DNA of 48,714 nucleotides from Bacteroidales bacterium (GTDB lineage: Bacteria > Bacteroidota > Bacteroidia > Bacteroidales > TTA-H9), in contig JAUSOY010000080.1 of the NCBI GenBank assembly GCA_030656615.1, forward strand, positions 1-48,714. The letters run 5' to 3'. The notes under the pieces are model-generated. The model saw only the letters and a program-made list of their open reading frames with translations. It ran no database searches and had not been told where the DNA came from. How positions within the stretch are numbered: the stretch's first letter is position 1; the number at the start of each line of letters is the position of its first letter. Positions 33,434 through 42,286 of the stretch are shown in pieces. Both the position numbers and the translations under genes were made by a program.

Positions 33434-33787
33434 ATGGGAAATCAAGTCGATGATTATAATGCGTATCGCCAGAAAATGAATGACAGGCTGATGAGTGAGG
33501 AAAACGCAAGAGTATTAAAACGGATTTATGGAGTGGATACACTAGCATATCAGGCTGGTGAACTGGATGTTAAGACGAAGGAAATGCTTGGCTTAGCTAC
33601 TTCCATGGTGCTCCGTTGCGACGATTGCATACGGTATCACCTCATAAAATGTCATGAAGCCGGTTTAACGACTGCTGAACTTATGGAGATTTTTGGAATC
33701 TCAAATCTGGTGGGAGGAACCATTGTTATTCCTCACACTCGACGGGCGCTGGAATTTTGGGACGAACTCACCTCTAATGCCAAATAA
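33434..33787 (+). CDS. AhpD-like carboxymuconolactone decarboxylase family protein
   Basis: 117 residues, a small all-helical protein. The redox pair C-D-D-C-I-R-Y-H (about 59-66) is the AhpD-type C-x-x-C-x-x-x-H motif. Family members are small oxidoreductases, often acting as alkylhydroperoxidase partners; the real substrate is unknown here. The ATG at 33434 lies one base after the kdsD stop; a longer in-frame start at 33404 would overlap kdsD and is less likely. lptB starts 3 bases after its stop. Confidence 0.85.
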   Translation: MGNQVDDYNAYRQKMNDRLMSEENARVLKRIYGVDTLAYQAGELDVKTKEMLGLATSMVLRCDDCIRYHLIKCHEAGLTTAELMEIFGISNLVGGTIVIPHTRRALEFWDELTSNAK

Positions 33788-33790
33788 AAT

Positions 33791-34516
33791 ATGCTTTTAA
33801 GAACGGAAGGCATCTATAAAAAATATCGCAACCGCACGGTTGTGAAAGATGTAACCATTGAAGTAAACCGTGGTGAGATCGTAGGATTATTAGGTCCGAA
33901 CGGAGCAGGCAAGACAACCTCATTTTATATCATTACCGGACTTGTAAAACCTTTTTCGGGTAAGGTTTTTTTGGGTGATACGGATATTACCGAAGAGCCG
34001 ATGTACAGACGCGCTCAGCGTGGAATTGGTTATCTGGCGCAGGAAGCTTCTGTATTCCGGCATTTAAGCGTCGAAGATAATATCAGGGCGGTCCTCGAAT
34101 TTACAAAACTCAGTAAATCCGATCAAACAGAACGAATGGAATCATTATTGAGTGAATTCGGACTTCAACATATTCGGAAAAGTAAGGGAATTCAACTATC
34201 GGGCGGTGAACGAAGACGTACAGAAATAGCCCGTGCTCTCGCGGTGGATCCGCTTTTCATTCTTCTTGATGAACCATTTGCTGGTGTTGATCCCATAGCG
34301 GTAGAAGACATTCAAAGCATTGTTATTAAATTGAAAAGTAAGAATATCGGCGTATTGATAACGGATCATAACGTACATGAAACCCTTAATATCACTGACC
34401 GGGCTTACCTTTTGTTTGAAGGTTCCGTTCTTAAACAAGGTACAGCCGAAGAACTGGCTGCCGATGAACATGTAAGACGTGTTTATCTGGGAACGAATTT
34501 TAATCTTAATCGATAA
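33791..34516 (+). CDS. lptB: Lipopolysaccharide export ABC transporter ATPase
   Basis: 241 residues. The ATPase drives LptFG extraction of lipopolysaccharide from the inner membrane. Walker [10 protein letters not shown] is at about 35-43. LptB-typical [13 protein letters not shown] precedes the signature [10 protein letters not shown] and Walker [13 protein letters not shown], and an H-switch follows in T-D-H-N-V-H-E-T-L. Length fits exactly. It belongs with kdsD in lipopolysaccharide supply. It ends 9 bases from the converging pssA stop, without a visible terminator. Confidence 0.95.
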   Translation: MLLRTEGIYKKYRNRTVVKDVTIEVNRGEIVGLLGPNGAGKTTSFYIITGLVKPFSGKVFLGDTDITEEPMYRRAQRGIGYLAQEASVFRHLSVEDNIRAVLEFTKLSKSDQTERMESLLSEFGLQHIRKSKGIQLSGGERRRTEIARALAVDPLFILLDEPFAGVDPIAVEDIQSIVIKLKSKNIGVLITDHNVHETLNITDRAYLLFEGSVLKQGTAEELAADEHVRRVYLGTNFNLNR

Positions 34517-34525
34517 GTTTTTTCG

Positions 34526-35254
34526 TTAAGAATCCAGTTTCCAGTGATTCATCACCATGGATACCATAATGTATGCAGGGAGGATGATGGCTATACCGGC
34601 AGCCTGAAATAGGACAACCATTAGTATTCCAAAGGCAATAAAAATATAACGAATCTTATTTTTTTGCCAGCCAAAACCTTTAAATTTCAGGGCAAATAAA
34701 ACGAAACGTGCATTCATGAGCCAGGCAAGAAGTACGGCAATAATTGCCAGGTTGCGGGGCGTGAAGAACCATTGGTATGCAATTGAATCGAAAATTTGCA
34801 ATGCTACACCGCTTGGTGCCAGAAGGGAAGCAATGAATAAACCTACCGCTGGTGTGGGTAATCCGATAAATTTATCGGATTGTTGTTTGTCATGATTGAA
34901 AATGGCCAAGCGAACACCGGCACTCAATGGAATTAGCAAAGCACAATACGGGAGAATTGATTTCAGAAAGAAGGCTTCCTGAGGCATCATCATCCGAATT
35001 TGAACAAATAATAACATTCCGGGTGCCAGGCCAAAGGATACCATATCAGATAATGAATCCAAATCTTTACCGATGGGCGATTGTGCCTTAAGAAGACGAG
35101 CCGCAAAGCCATCGAAAAAATCAAAAATAGCCGCTGCAAAAATCCAAAGTGCAGCGATGTCAGTCCGCCCGTATATGATTTCTGTTACCGCCATACAACC
35201 GGCCGCCAGGTTCATTAATGTGATGGCGTTTGGAATATTATTACGAATTTTCAT
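34526..35254 (-). CDS. pssA: CDP-diacylglycerol-serine O-phosphatidyltransferase
   Basis: 242 residues, multi-pass membrane enzyme that makes phosphatidylserine, the precursor of phosphatidylethanolamine. The CDP-alcohol phosphotransferase motif D-G-x2-A-R-x8-G-x3-D-x3-D is complete: Asp48, Gly49, Ala52, Arg53, Gly62, Asp66 and Asp70. About seven to eight hydrophobic helices follow or precede it. Length is typical of the Bacteroidota/Bacillus type II form. It is transcribed alone, converging with lptB. A 21-base palindrome lies just upstream of its start. Confidence 0.93.
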   Translation of the reverse strand: MKIRNNIPNAITLMNLAAGCMAVTEIIYGRTDIAALWIFAAAIFDFFDGFAARLLKAQSPIGKDLDSLSDMVSFGLAPGMLLFVQIRMMMPQEAFFLKSILPYCALLIPLSAGVRLAIFNHDKQQSDKFIGLPTPAVGLFIASLLAPSGVALQIFDSIAYQWFFTPRNLAIIAVLLAWLMNARFVLFALKFKGFGWQKNKIRYIFIAFGILMVVLFQAAGIAIILPAYIMVSMVMNHWKLDS

Positions 35255-35258
35255 TCCT

Positions 35259-35279
35259 CTAATTTTGCGGTAAAATTAG
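35259..35279. promoter_or_regulatory. Palindrome just upstream of pssA
   Basis: CTAATTTT (35259-35266) and AAAATTAG (35272-35279) form a perfect 8-bp inverted repeat around GCGGT. It ends five bases before the pssA ATG (35254, minus), where an operator or a 5' hairpin could sit. Function is a guess. Confidence 0.3.
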
Positions 35280-35474
35280 ACAATTGGGCTGGAAAATTTG
35301 TCGTGATAATTTTTTGTCCAAAAGGAATTGCATAATTTTGCATTACGAAATGTCATAAAATTTATAAACAGACAGTTTTAAAACAGCTATTAATTCCATC
35401 CATTTTATATTTTTACAAGCGGAAACATATCATGTTCTCTTTTGAAAATCAAATTTTTACTTTATCTATATCGT

Positions 35475-36878
35475 ATGAAATCAAAGGCTTTATTTTTTTT
35501 GGTAATGATGTTATTGGTATCAGGAATTTCTCCTTTATTTGCGCAGTTTAATGTTTCTGCTGAATTCCGTCCTCGTGCTGAATTTCATCAGGGAGTGCGT
35601 TATCTTCCTGATTCATTGGATAGTCCGATGTTTTTTACCTCACAGCGCACGCGTCTTACCTTTTCATTTGCCAAAAATGATATCGGTTTTAAGCTGACGA
35701 TGCAGGATGTAAGAGTTTGGGGCTCCGAAGCAAATTTTACTTCAGCCGGCATTTATGGCGCCGGAGGAACGGGAACCACTGATCGAAATATTGGAATGGA
35801 TTTGTATGAAGCGTATTTCGACTGGAAACCCAGTGATGCTTTCCTTCTGCGGTTCGGAAAACAGGTTTGGTCTTATGACGACCAATACCTTATCTCAGGA
35901 AAAGACTGGAGTCAGTTTGGGATGAGCTATGATGCGGCTTTCATGTCGTACAATAAGGAAGGCTGGCAGATAGATATGGGACTTTCTTATGGCAATAAAA
36001 CAGAGAAATTATTCAATCAGAGTTTTGGCAACAATGAGTATTTTACTTCACCCCTCAAAATGCAAACGCTGAATTTTATATATCTGAAAAAGAAAATCAC
36101 CTCCGAACTAAACGCAATTGCTACCGTTATCGTTTCCGGTAATCCGGAATACGGCACTAAAAATACCTTATATTTAACGGGTACCTATGGTGGACGTTTG
36201 GCATATAAAAATGATGCACTACAGACCGAACTTGCCGGTTATTACCAAAATGGTAAGAGTGCCAGCATCGTGAAGACTTCGGGTACTACGGTTACCTATA
36301 TCCGTAAAGGAGGTCTTGATATTAACGCGTATAGTTTATTCGGTGATGTTTCGTATAAGGTTCTCAAAAATCTGAGTCTGGGCGTAACAGCTGTTTTACT
36401 TTCAGGAAATGATGCAAGCGATACTTCTTCCTCTTATCAAAACATTCAGCATGTATTCAATACACTTTATGGAAGTCGATTCCGGTATTTCGGAAGTATG
36501 AATATGTATTCTGACAGGGATTTAAATTCCCTGGGTGGAGGTCTGATTGATATTTTCCCCAATCTGAACTGGAAAATCAGTGAGAATAATGAAATAATCG
36601 TTAAACATCATTTCATTTCGTTGCATAGCCCTGTAATCGATCCTGTTACTTCTGGTCCTTCTACGTATCTCGATAAATCTCTGGGCTCAGAAATGGACCT
36701 TACATATAATCGTCGTTTTTCGAAAGATCTTAATATGCGGGTAGGAGTAAGTTATTATTTTGCCAATCGTAGTTCTGAAATTGTACAGGGAATGCCAGAA
36801 GGAAGTAGCACGGAACCATACTGGGTTTATGTAATGCTGACCTATAAACCTGTTTTTTTTAGCTCTGATAAACAATAG
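35475..36878 (+). CDS. Outer-membrane porin of the alginate-export type
   Basis: 467 residues. Signal peptide about 1-24 (ending F-A-Q). Then an 18-strand-like barrel pattern with F-R-P-R-A-E-F near the start, Q-R-T-R-L-T-F-S-F, M-D-L-Y-E-A-Y-F-D-W-K-P-S and L-R-F-G-K-Q-V-W-S-Y-D-D. This set is typical of the Bacteroidota 'alginate export' porin family, whose true substrates are mostly unknown. The ATG at 35475 begins the signal peptide; an in-frame start at 35442 adds a non-signal lead. No alginate genes are near. The unknown gene at 36962 follows by 83 bases. Confidence 0.8.
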   Translation: MKSKALFFLVMMLLVSGISPLFAQFNVSAEFRPRAEFHQGVRYLPDSLDSPMFFTSQRTRLTFSFAKNDIGFKLTMQDVRVWGSEANFTSAGIYGAGGTGTTDRNIGMDLYEAYFDWKPSDAFLLRFGKQVWSYDDQYLISGKDWSQFGMSYDAAFMSYNKEGWQIDMGLSYGNKTEKLFNQSFGNNEYFTSPLKMQTLNFIYLKKKITSELNAIATVIVSGNPEYGTKNTLYLTGTYGGRLAYKNDALQTELAGYYQNGKSASIVKTSGTTVTYIRKGGLDINAYSLFGDVSYKVLKNLSLGVTAVLLSGNDASDTSSSYQNIQHVFNTLYGSRFRYFGSMNMYSDRDLNSLGGGLIDIFPNLNWKISENNEIIVKHHFISLHSPVIDPVTSGPSTYLDKSLGSEMDLTYNRRFSKDLNMRVGVSYYFANRSSEIVQGMPEGSSTEPYWVYVMLTYKPVFFSSDKQ

Positions 36879-36961
36879 GGCCTTCTCAAGTGTTGAAATC
36901 CTGAGATAAAAGTGGGATGATTTTGGTGCCCCACGAATTAAAAATCAATCGGATTCAACAT

Positions 36962-37681
36962 ATGAGCATGGTAAAAACATACGAGAGCGTTGGCAGTATT
37001 CAGAAAAATGAAAAACTGGCCACTTATTATCCGGGATATGATATCCCTTATCTGGTTCTGGAAGCCATGGATACATTTCCGGGGTATTACAGCGCAATGG
37101 ATCAGCAAATTACTGATCGTCCGCTTTATCTTTATCTGGTTGTTAAATCAACACTCCTTTTTGAAGAGGATAATCTTATCCGGGCCACCCAAAGCATTAA
37201 GCGCAAGCATCAAATTGTATTTGACGCGGTGCCAGGCGAATTAATGCTTTTCAATAAGCTTTATCATTGTATACGCCTCGATCTGAAGGATGTAATGCAA
37301 TTGCGGCTTGTCCTTGACTGTTTCACCGAACAGGGGATTGCTTTTGTTAAACATCGCGATGTTAAGGTATTTTCGTCGATGGTTCGATTGAAAAGGTATT
37401 TTGAGGTTGAAGAATTGGCTGAAGGGATATGGAAAGATAAATGCCTCGAAGGAAGTTATTACCTCATAGTTTCGCAAACGCTGAAACATGAGCGATTCGA
37501 AAAAATAAGCATGCATGTCCGTAATAATATGGAACTGGCCGGATTTGATATCGCATCGGGCTATTGGTACAATCGGTTTGGTTTGGTTGATTTTGTGCGT
37601 ATTTATCACCGGAATATTAAACCGGATGATTTATTAATGATTCGTGATAAGTATAATAAAGCGATAGAAGCGATGCAATAA
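36962..37681 (+). CDS. Conserved-looking cytoplasmic protein, function unknown
   Basis: 239 residues, no signal peptide or membrane helix, mixed alpha/beta with many aromatic residues (Y-Y-P-G-Y-D-I-P-Y, G-Y-W-Y-N-R-F-G). I recognise no family. A central hydrophobic strand L-Y-L-Y-L-V-V-K and a C-terminal I-R-D-K-Y-N-K-A-I-E-A helix are visible. Codon use looks like its neighbours, so it is probably a real gene. The start is uncertain: ATGs at 36917, 36962 and 36968 are in frame; 36962 is chosen as the first close to dense coding sequence. It may share a transcript with the porin upstream. Confidence 0.6.
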   Translation: MSMVKTYESVGSIQKNEKLATYYPGYDIPYLVLEAMDTFPGYYSAMDQQITDRPLYLYLVVKSTLLFEEDNLIRATQSIKRKHQIVFDAVPGELMLFNKLYHCIRLDLKDVMQLRLVLDCFTEQGIAFVKHRDVKVFSSMVRLKRYFEVEELAEGIWKDKCLEGSYYLIVSQTLKHERFEKISMHVRNNMELAGFDIASGYWYNRFGLVDFVRIYHRNIKPDDLLMIRDKYNKAIEAMQ

Positions 37682-37798
37682 TCCTTATTGTTTAAGGTAT
37701 CAGGTTTATATGCGATATTTCTCCAGAAATGGACTGGTTCGCCTTTTATTGCAATTTAAGGAATGAAATCCTTGCCGGACGAACTTACCGAAAATATT

Positions 37799-37806
37799 TA
37801 CCTTTG
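37799..37806 (+). promoter_or_regulatory. -7 element (TACCTTTG) for queA
   Basis: A perfect TAnnTTTG lies 68 bases ahead of the queA ATG. A CTTG at 37771-37774 sits 24 bases upstream, slightly too far. The leader contains a short GGCATTT/AAATGCC repeat at 37823-37837. Confidence 0.45.
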
Positions 37807-37874
37807 CGACCCTGATGGGAACGGCATTTGAAATGCCTTCCTTCGGATGTGAATTGCTATAATAACCCCGATAT

Positions 37875-39098
37875 ATGAGCTTTAATACGGATCTCTCGAT
37901 CGCTGCATTTGATTATTTTTTGCCGGACCATCAGATTGCACAGTTTCCTCTCGCCGATCGTTCGTCATCCCGCCTGTTGTATTTTAATCGCAAAACGAAC
38001 GAGATAAAAGACCTAAATTTCAAGGATTTACCTCAATTATTACCAAACAATTCTTTGGTTATTTTTAATGAAACACGTGTAGTAATGGCTCGTCTGCATT
38101 TTAAGCGGGAGAGTGGTTCACGCATCGAGGTGTTTTGCCTTGCACCTTTGTCACCACTTACAGAGGTCCAGGGAGCTTTTCAATTGGGTTCGGGCGTGGA
38201 GTGGAAGGTTTTAATTGGAAATGCAAAAAAATGGAAGGCTGATGAAAAACTCATTCTCTCGGCAAATACGGAAGAAGGCCCAGTGGAATTAATGGCGCAA
38301 AGATGTGGAATAGAAGAAGATGCTTTTCGTGTTCGTTTCGAATGGTCGCCTTCGCATTTATCCTTTGCTGCTATTCTTGAGCTTTTCGGAAAAGTTCCCT
38401 TACCACCATACATTGGCCGGAAGGCTGAACCTGAAGATGAATCGACCTATCAGACGGTTTATGCCCGCACGAATGGATCGGTTGCTGCTCCAACCGCAGG
38501 TTTGCATTTTACCAACGAAGTTTTTGAAAATCTTACCCAACAAGGACATAAAACCTGTAAAACCGTTTTGCATGTTGGAGCTGGTACTTTTAAACCGGTT
38601 GATAACGATAGGATTACTGAGCACCATATGCATTCTGAGGAGGTTGTAATAAGCAGATCGCTACTCGAAACACTTAAATCTGAAAGTAAGAGACCTGTTG
38701 TAGCCATCGGTACCACCACCACGCGAACCCTCGAAAGTATTTATTGGTATGCAGTTCTATTAGAAGCAAATCCGGATGCTTTGTTTTTAATTGATCAATG
38801 GATGCCCTATTCGGAGAATTCGAAAATAAGCAGGCCTGAAACCATTGATTTATTATTGAAGTGCATGGATGCAAGAAAAAGCGACGAGTTGAAAGGGAAT
38901 ACATCCTTGTTAATTGCTCCAGGATATACCTATCGCATGGTGGATGCTCTTCTTACCAATTTCCATCAGCCAAAAAGCACCTTGCTTTTGCTGGTCTCCG
39001 CCCTAATTGGTGATCACTGGAAAAGACTATATCAGCATGCCATTATTCAGAATTATCGTTTTCTTAGCTACGGCGATGCTTGTTTTTTTCTCCCATAA
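37875..39098 (+). CDS. queA: S-adenosylmethionine:tRNA ribosyltransferase-isomerase
   Basis: 407 residues. QueA moves the ribosyl part of S-adenosylmethionine onto preQ1 at tRNA position 34 to give epoxyqueuosine. Family motifs: L-P-D-H-Q-I-A-Q-F-P-L near the N-terminus, N-E-T-R-V, K-V-P-L-P-P-Y-I-G-R, Y-Q-T-V-Y-A-R, S-V-A-A-P-T-A-G-L-H-F and H-V-G-A-G-T-F-K-P-V. It is longer than the E. coli enzyme (about 355), as in other Bacteroidota. The PTPS/QueD-like gene and folE of this window may supply the same pathway. I see no preQ1 riboswitch ahead of it. Confidence 0.95.
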   Translation: MSFNTDLSIAAFDYFLPDHQIAQFPLADRSSSRLLYFNRKTNEIKDLNFKDLPQLLPNNSLVIFNETRVVMARLHFKRESGSRIEVFCLAPLSPLTEVQGAFQLGSGVEWKVLIGNAKKWKADEKLILSANTEEGPVELMAQRCGIEEDAFRVRFEWSPSHLSFAAILELFGKVPLPPYIGRKAEPEDESTYQTVYARTNGSVAAPTAGLHFTNEVFENLTQQGHKTCKTVLHVGAGTFKPVDNDRITEHHMHSEEVVISRSLLETLKSESKRPVVAIGTTTTRTLESIYWYAVLLEANPDALFLIDQWMPYSENSKISRPETIDLLLKCMDARKSDELKGNTSLLIAPGYTYRMVDALLTNFHQPKSTLLLLVSALIGDHWKRLYQHAIIQNYRFLSYGDACFFLP

Positions 39099-39176
39099 GC
39101 AATAATTTCTTTGTTATTTACAGATTGCAGGCAAAAAAAATATTAGGTTTGTCTCTTGAAATTTAATTTCTAAGAT

Positions 39177-39374
39177 ATGTTTTCTACAGTATTACTTGGT
39201 GTAGTTGGTCCCTGGCAGATAGTCCTTATTGTACTGGTCGTTGTATTGCTTTTTGGCGGCAAAAAAATCCCCGAACTGATGAAAGGCGTCGGCAAAGGCA
39301 TTCGCGAATTTAAGGATGGGATGAGTGGAATCAACAACGATGATCCTACGGACAAGGATGATCAAAAAAAGTAA
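39177..39374 (+). CDS. tatA: Sec-independent protein translocase subunit TatA/TatE
   Basis: 65 residues. One N-terminal membrane helix (about 12-28), then the family hinge F-G-G-K-K-I-P-E-L and an amphipathic helix M-K-G-V-G-K-G-I-R-E-F-K-D-G, ending in an acidic tail. TatA oligomers form the pore for folded proteins; tatC is not in the window. A TAGGTTTG element at 39144-39151 may be its promoter. mobA follows after 17 bases; molybdoenzymes are classic Tat cargo, so the pairing makes sense. Confidence 0.92.
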   Translation: MFSTVLLGVVGPWQIVLIVLVVVLLFGGKKIPELMKGVGKGIREFKDGMSGINNDDPTDKDDQKK

Positions 39375-39391
39375 ACAATAGTTTACTTACC

Positions 39392-39985
39392 ATGGATTTT
39401 CAAAATGTTACCGGCCTGATACTTGCTGGTGGGCAGAGCCGTAGGATGGGTCGTGATAAAGCTCTTTCACCCATCCGGGGGCTAAGGCTTATTGATTATG
39501 CCATACAGTCGCTTTCGTTTTTATCTCCACGGATATTAATCTCGTATAATGGTATTCTCCCAGCCGATATTACAATAACTACGGTTTGTGATATAATTCC
39601 AGGCCATGGACCTGCCTCTGGTCTTCATGCGTCTTTGACGGCTTGTCCAACATCCCGATGCCTTGTTATTAGTACAGATATGCCATTGATTGGCCGTGAG
39701 TTTTTAATGGATTTGTTGCAATATCCGTCTTCAAAACCAATAGTGGCTGCGATGTCGCCCGATGGTTTTGTTGAACCATTATGTGCTGTTTATGAGGCAT
39801 CATTGAGTGTTCTTTTAAAGCAGCAAATGGAAAATGGCAGGAATAAATTGATGGATTTTCTATCGATGGCGGGCTACGAAGCAGTAGATTCCTCAAAAAT
39901 AAGTAAGCACTGGAGTCAGGAAATGTTCAGCAATATCAACACACCGGAAGACCTCAGAAGGATGGAGGCTATGGAAGGCTGGTAA
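39392..39985 (+). CDS. mobA: Molybdenum cofactor guanylyltransferase
   Basis: 197 residues. Transfers GMP from GTP to molybdopterin to form the guanine dinucleotide cofactor. The nucleotidyltransferase motif L-A-G-G-Q-S-R-R-M-G-R-D-K is at 11-23, and the metal-binding S-T-D-M-P-L at about 94-99. Length matches MobA. No other molybdopterin genes are in the window. It lies between tatA and a permease gene, probably one transcript. Confidence 0.9.
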   Translation: MDFQNVTGLILAGGQSRRMGRDKALSPIRGLRLIDYAIQSLSFLSPRILISYNGILPADITITTVCDIIPGHGPASGLHASLTACPTSRCLVISTDMPLIGREFLMDLLQYPSSKPIVAAMSPDGFVEPLCAVYEASLSVLLKQQMENGRNKLMDFLSMAGYEAVDSSKISKHWSQEMFSNINTPEDLRRMEAMEGW

Positions 39986-40027
39986 ATGCAGCATAAATTT
40001 TGTATTTTGCAGCTAAATTTATCTGGT

Positions 40028-41122
40028 ATGCAAAACAAGCAGCGCATAATAATTCTAACCGTTTCATTGCTTACTATTGGCCTTTTGGCCTGGTTTTTTA
40101 GCAATATAGTTCTATACGTCGCTATAGCTGGTATCTTATCAATTATTGGACGCCCGCTCGTAAAACTTCTGGATGGACTACGGTATAAAAAACTTCATTT
40201 ACCCCATGCTTTAAATGCTGTTATCGTGTTGTTAGCTATGATTTCTTTTGCCGTAGGAACCGTTTATCTTCTTATCCCCTTAATCGCTAAACAGGCACTC
40301 GTAGTATCATCGCTGGATATTGATCTTATCAGTCAAAATCTGACAGAACCACTGCAAAGACTTGAATCTTTTTTGATACAATATGGTATTATCCAGACGG
40401 GAGATACCATTAATAGTCTTGTGATGACTCAGATTTCTGATTTACTGGGCTTCGCCACGTTTTCAAATATTATGGGAAACATTGCTGGTTTTGCTGGCTC
40501 TTTATTCGTGGGAGTGTTTGCAGTAATTTTTCTCACTTTCTTTTTCCTGAAAGACGACCGGCTTTTTTTGCACAGTATTCTCCTTTTCACGCCGGATGAA
40601 TTGGAAGAAAAGATGCATCATGTATTACATCAGACCAAGTATCTATTAACCCGATATTTTTTGGGTTTATGTGCCGAGGTTGCCTCCATGTTTGTTCTGC
40701 TTTCTGTTGGACTTAGTATTTTTGGGGTGCCTAATGCATTATTAATCGCACTCATTGGCTCTGTGCTGAATATTATTCCATATCTGGGTCCCATTATCGG
40801 AATGCTTATTGGCGCTTCGCTAACCGGCCTCGACGGACTGAGTGAGGCATCGTATATGACAGTTGTACCTGCCATGCTTAAGGTTATCATGGTTTTTGGA
40901 ATCGCGAACCTGATTGATAATCTGGTTCTTCAGCCATTTATTTATTCAAATAGCGTAAAGGCACATCCGGTGGAGATTTTCCTGGTTATCATTATGGCAG
41001 GAAGTATGGCCGGAGTAACCGGAATGATACTTGCTATTCCGACCTATACGGTGCTTCGTATCGTTTCCAGCGAATTTTTCTCCAATTTTTGGTTGGTAAA
41101 AAAGCTTACCCGGAACATTTGA
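40028..41122 (+). CDS. AI-2E family (PerM-like) membrane transporter
   Basis: 364 residues with about eight membrane helices, mainly at about 7-45, 60-85, 140-175 and 205-335. The family's G-x-x-x-x-I-P-Y-[LI]-G-P motif is present (I-G-S-V-L-N-I-I-P-Y-L-G-P-I-I-G), as is the P-x-I-x-x-x-x-V-x-x-H-P motif (Q-P-F-I-Y-S-N-S-V-K-A-H-P). Members export varied small solutes or ions; the substrate cannot be read. The ATG at 40028 starts a normal first helix; an in-frame ATG at 39986, directly after the mobA stop, would add 14 residues. The next gene starts 1 base after its stop. Confidence 0.88.
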   Translation: MQNKQRIIILTVSLLTIGLLAWFFSNIVLYVAIAGILSIIGRPLVKLLDGLRYKKLHLPHALNAVIVLLAMISFAVGTVYLLIPLIAKQALVVSSLDIDLISQNLTEPLQRLESFLIQYGIIQTGDTINSLVMTQISDLLGFATFSNIMGNIAGFAGSLFVGVFAVIFLTFFFLKDDRLFLHSILLFTPDELEEKMHHVLHQTKYLLTRYFLGLCAEVASMFVLLSVGLSIFGVPNALLIALIGSVLNIIPYLGPIIGMLIGASLTGLDGLSEASYMTVVPAMLKVIMVFGIANLIDNLVLQPFIYSNSVKAHPVEIFLVIIMAGSMAGVTGMILAIPTYTVLRIVSSEFFSNFWLVKKLTRNI

Positions 41123-41123
41123 T

Positions 41124-42140
41124 ATGGGAACTTTTTTGTACCGTATTCACGATTTTTTGGCATTGATCAAAGTTTTAAGTCTGCCTCGGATAGTAAATTA
41201 TCTGAAGTTATATCTGTCCTATTGGTACACCCGAACCGGATTTGGATTTATTAAGGCAGGGAAACCGGCTACCTTTTCGTTCGAACCAATAGCATCCTGT
41301 AATTTGCAATGCCCCGAATGCCCTGCGGGATTGCATGAACTCACTCGAAATCAGGGAATGGCAAGTTATGAATTGTTTCATACAGTGTTGAAGGCTTTAG
41401 CTCCTAATGCGTTTTATACGACTATTTATTTTCAGGGAGAACCACTGTTACATCCACATTTTGAGGAATTTGTAAGGATGGCGAAAGAGCATAAACTTTA
41501 TACAGCAACTTCCACCAATGCTCATTTTTTGGATGAAGTGAATGCCCAGGCTTTGGTAATTGCCGGATTGAATCGATTGATTATTTCTTTGGATGGACTC
41601 GATCAGAAAACCTACGAGAAATATCGGCGTGGTGGCGATTTGCAAAAAGTAACGGAAGGAATAAAAACCATTCGAAGGGCAAGGACTGAATTGAAAGCGC
41701 TTACACCTTTAATTGTTGTACAGTTTATCGTAATGAAACATAATGAACATCAAATGAATGATGTACGGAAGTTTGCTTACGATTTGGGCGCCGATGTTGT
41801 TGAACTGAAAACAGCACAGATTTATGATATGAATGATCCCAATGAAATTATACCGATAAATAGTAAATATTCGCGTTATAATCGTGACCAGAATGGATTA
41901 ATGCATTTGAAATCATCCCTTCCCAATCATTGTTTCAGGGTGTGGAGTTCCACAGTAATCAGTTGGGATGGAAAGGTTTTGCCTTGTTGTTATGATAAAG
42001 ACGGAGACAATGCATACGGAAATCTTAGTACAACCGATTTTGAATCCATTATTAGCTCCAATCAGGCGTCCGGTTTTCAACATCGTATTTTTAGCGGTCG
42101 AAAGGAGATTGAAATCTGCCGGAATTGTCCTGAAAAGTGA
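41124..42140 (+). CDS. Radical SAM/SPASM domain protein, substrate unknown
   Basis: 338 residues. The 4Fe-4S site is Cys59, Cys63 and Cys66 in S-C-N-L-Q-C-P-E-C. A radical SAM barrel runs to about 240, with F-Q-G-E-P-L-L-H and S-L-D-G-L-D-Q-K-T-Y-E-K-Y-R. A SPASM-like C-terminal part has cysteines in N-H-C-F, L-P-C-C-Y-D and I-C-R-N-C. It belongs with the SPASM proteins that modify peptides or act in polysaccharide and cofactor pathways. No peptide substrate gene is seen next to it. It is tightly linked to the permease gene (1-base gap). Confidence 0.85.
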   Translation: MGTFLYRIHDFLALIKVLSLPRIVNYLKLYLSYWYTRTGFGFIKAGKPATFSFEPIASCNLQCPECPAGLHELTRNQGMASYELFHTVLKALAPNAFYTTIYFQGEPLLHPHFEEFVRMAKEHKLYTATSTNAHFLDEVNAQALVIAGLNRLIISLDGLDQKTYEKYRRGGDLQKVTEGIKTIRRARTELKALTPLIVVQFIVMKHNEHQMNDVRKFAYDLGADVVELKTAQIYDMNDPNEIIPINSKYSRYNRDQNGLMHLKSSLPNHCFRVWSSTVISWDGKVLPCCYDKDGDNAYGNLSTTDFESIISSNQASGFQHRIFSGRKEIEICRNCPEK

Positions 42141-42233
42141 TTTTTAAATAAAATCAATGAATCGGTGCGCATCTCTTTTCGATCTGGGTAGTAAGGCTTT
42201 AAAATTTTTTGATTCTATGCTTTGCATGACAAT

Positions 42234-42264
42234 AAAAAAGCCACCCCCGTTTTACAAGGATGGC
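42234..42264 (-). terminator. Rho-independent terminator of frr
   Basis: On the minus strand GCCATCC (42264-42258) pairs with GGGTGGC (42246-42240, one G-U pair), followed by a run of six T (42239-42234). It sits 23 bases past the frr stop. Confidence 0.75.
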
Positions 42265-42286
42265 CAAAAAATTTTATTAAAAATCA

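Noticed and set aside
37806-37874. preQ1 riboswitch upstream of queA
   Set aside because: The leader holds only a 7-bp repeat with a tiny loop (37823-37837) and no preQ1 aptamer pattern that I can see.
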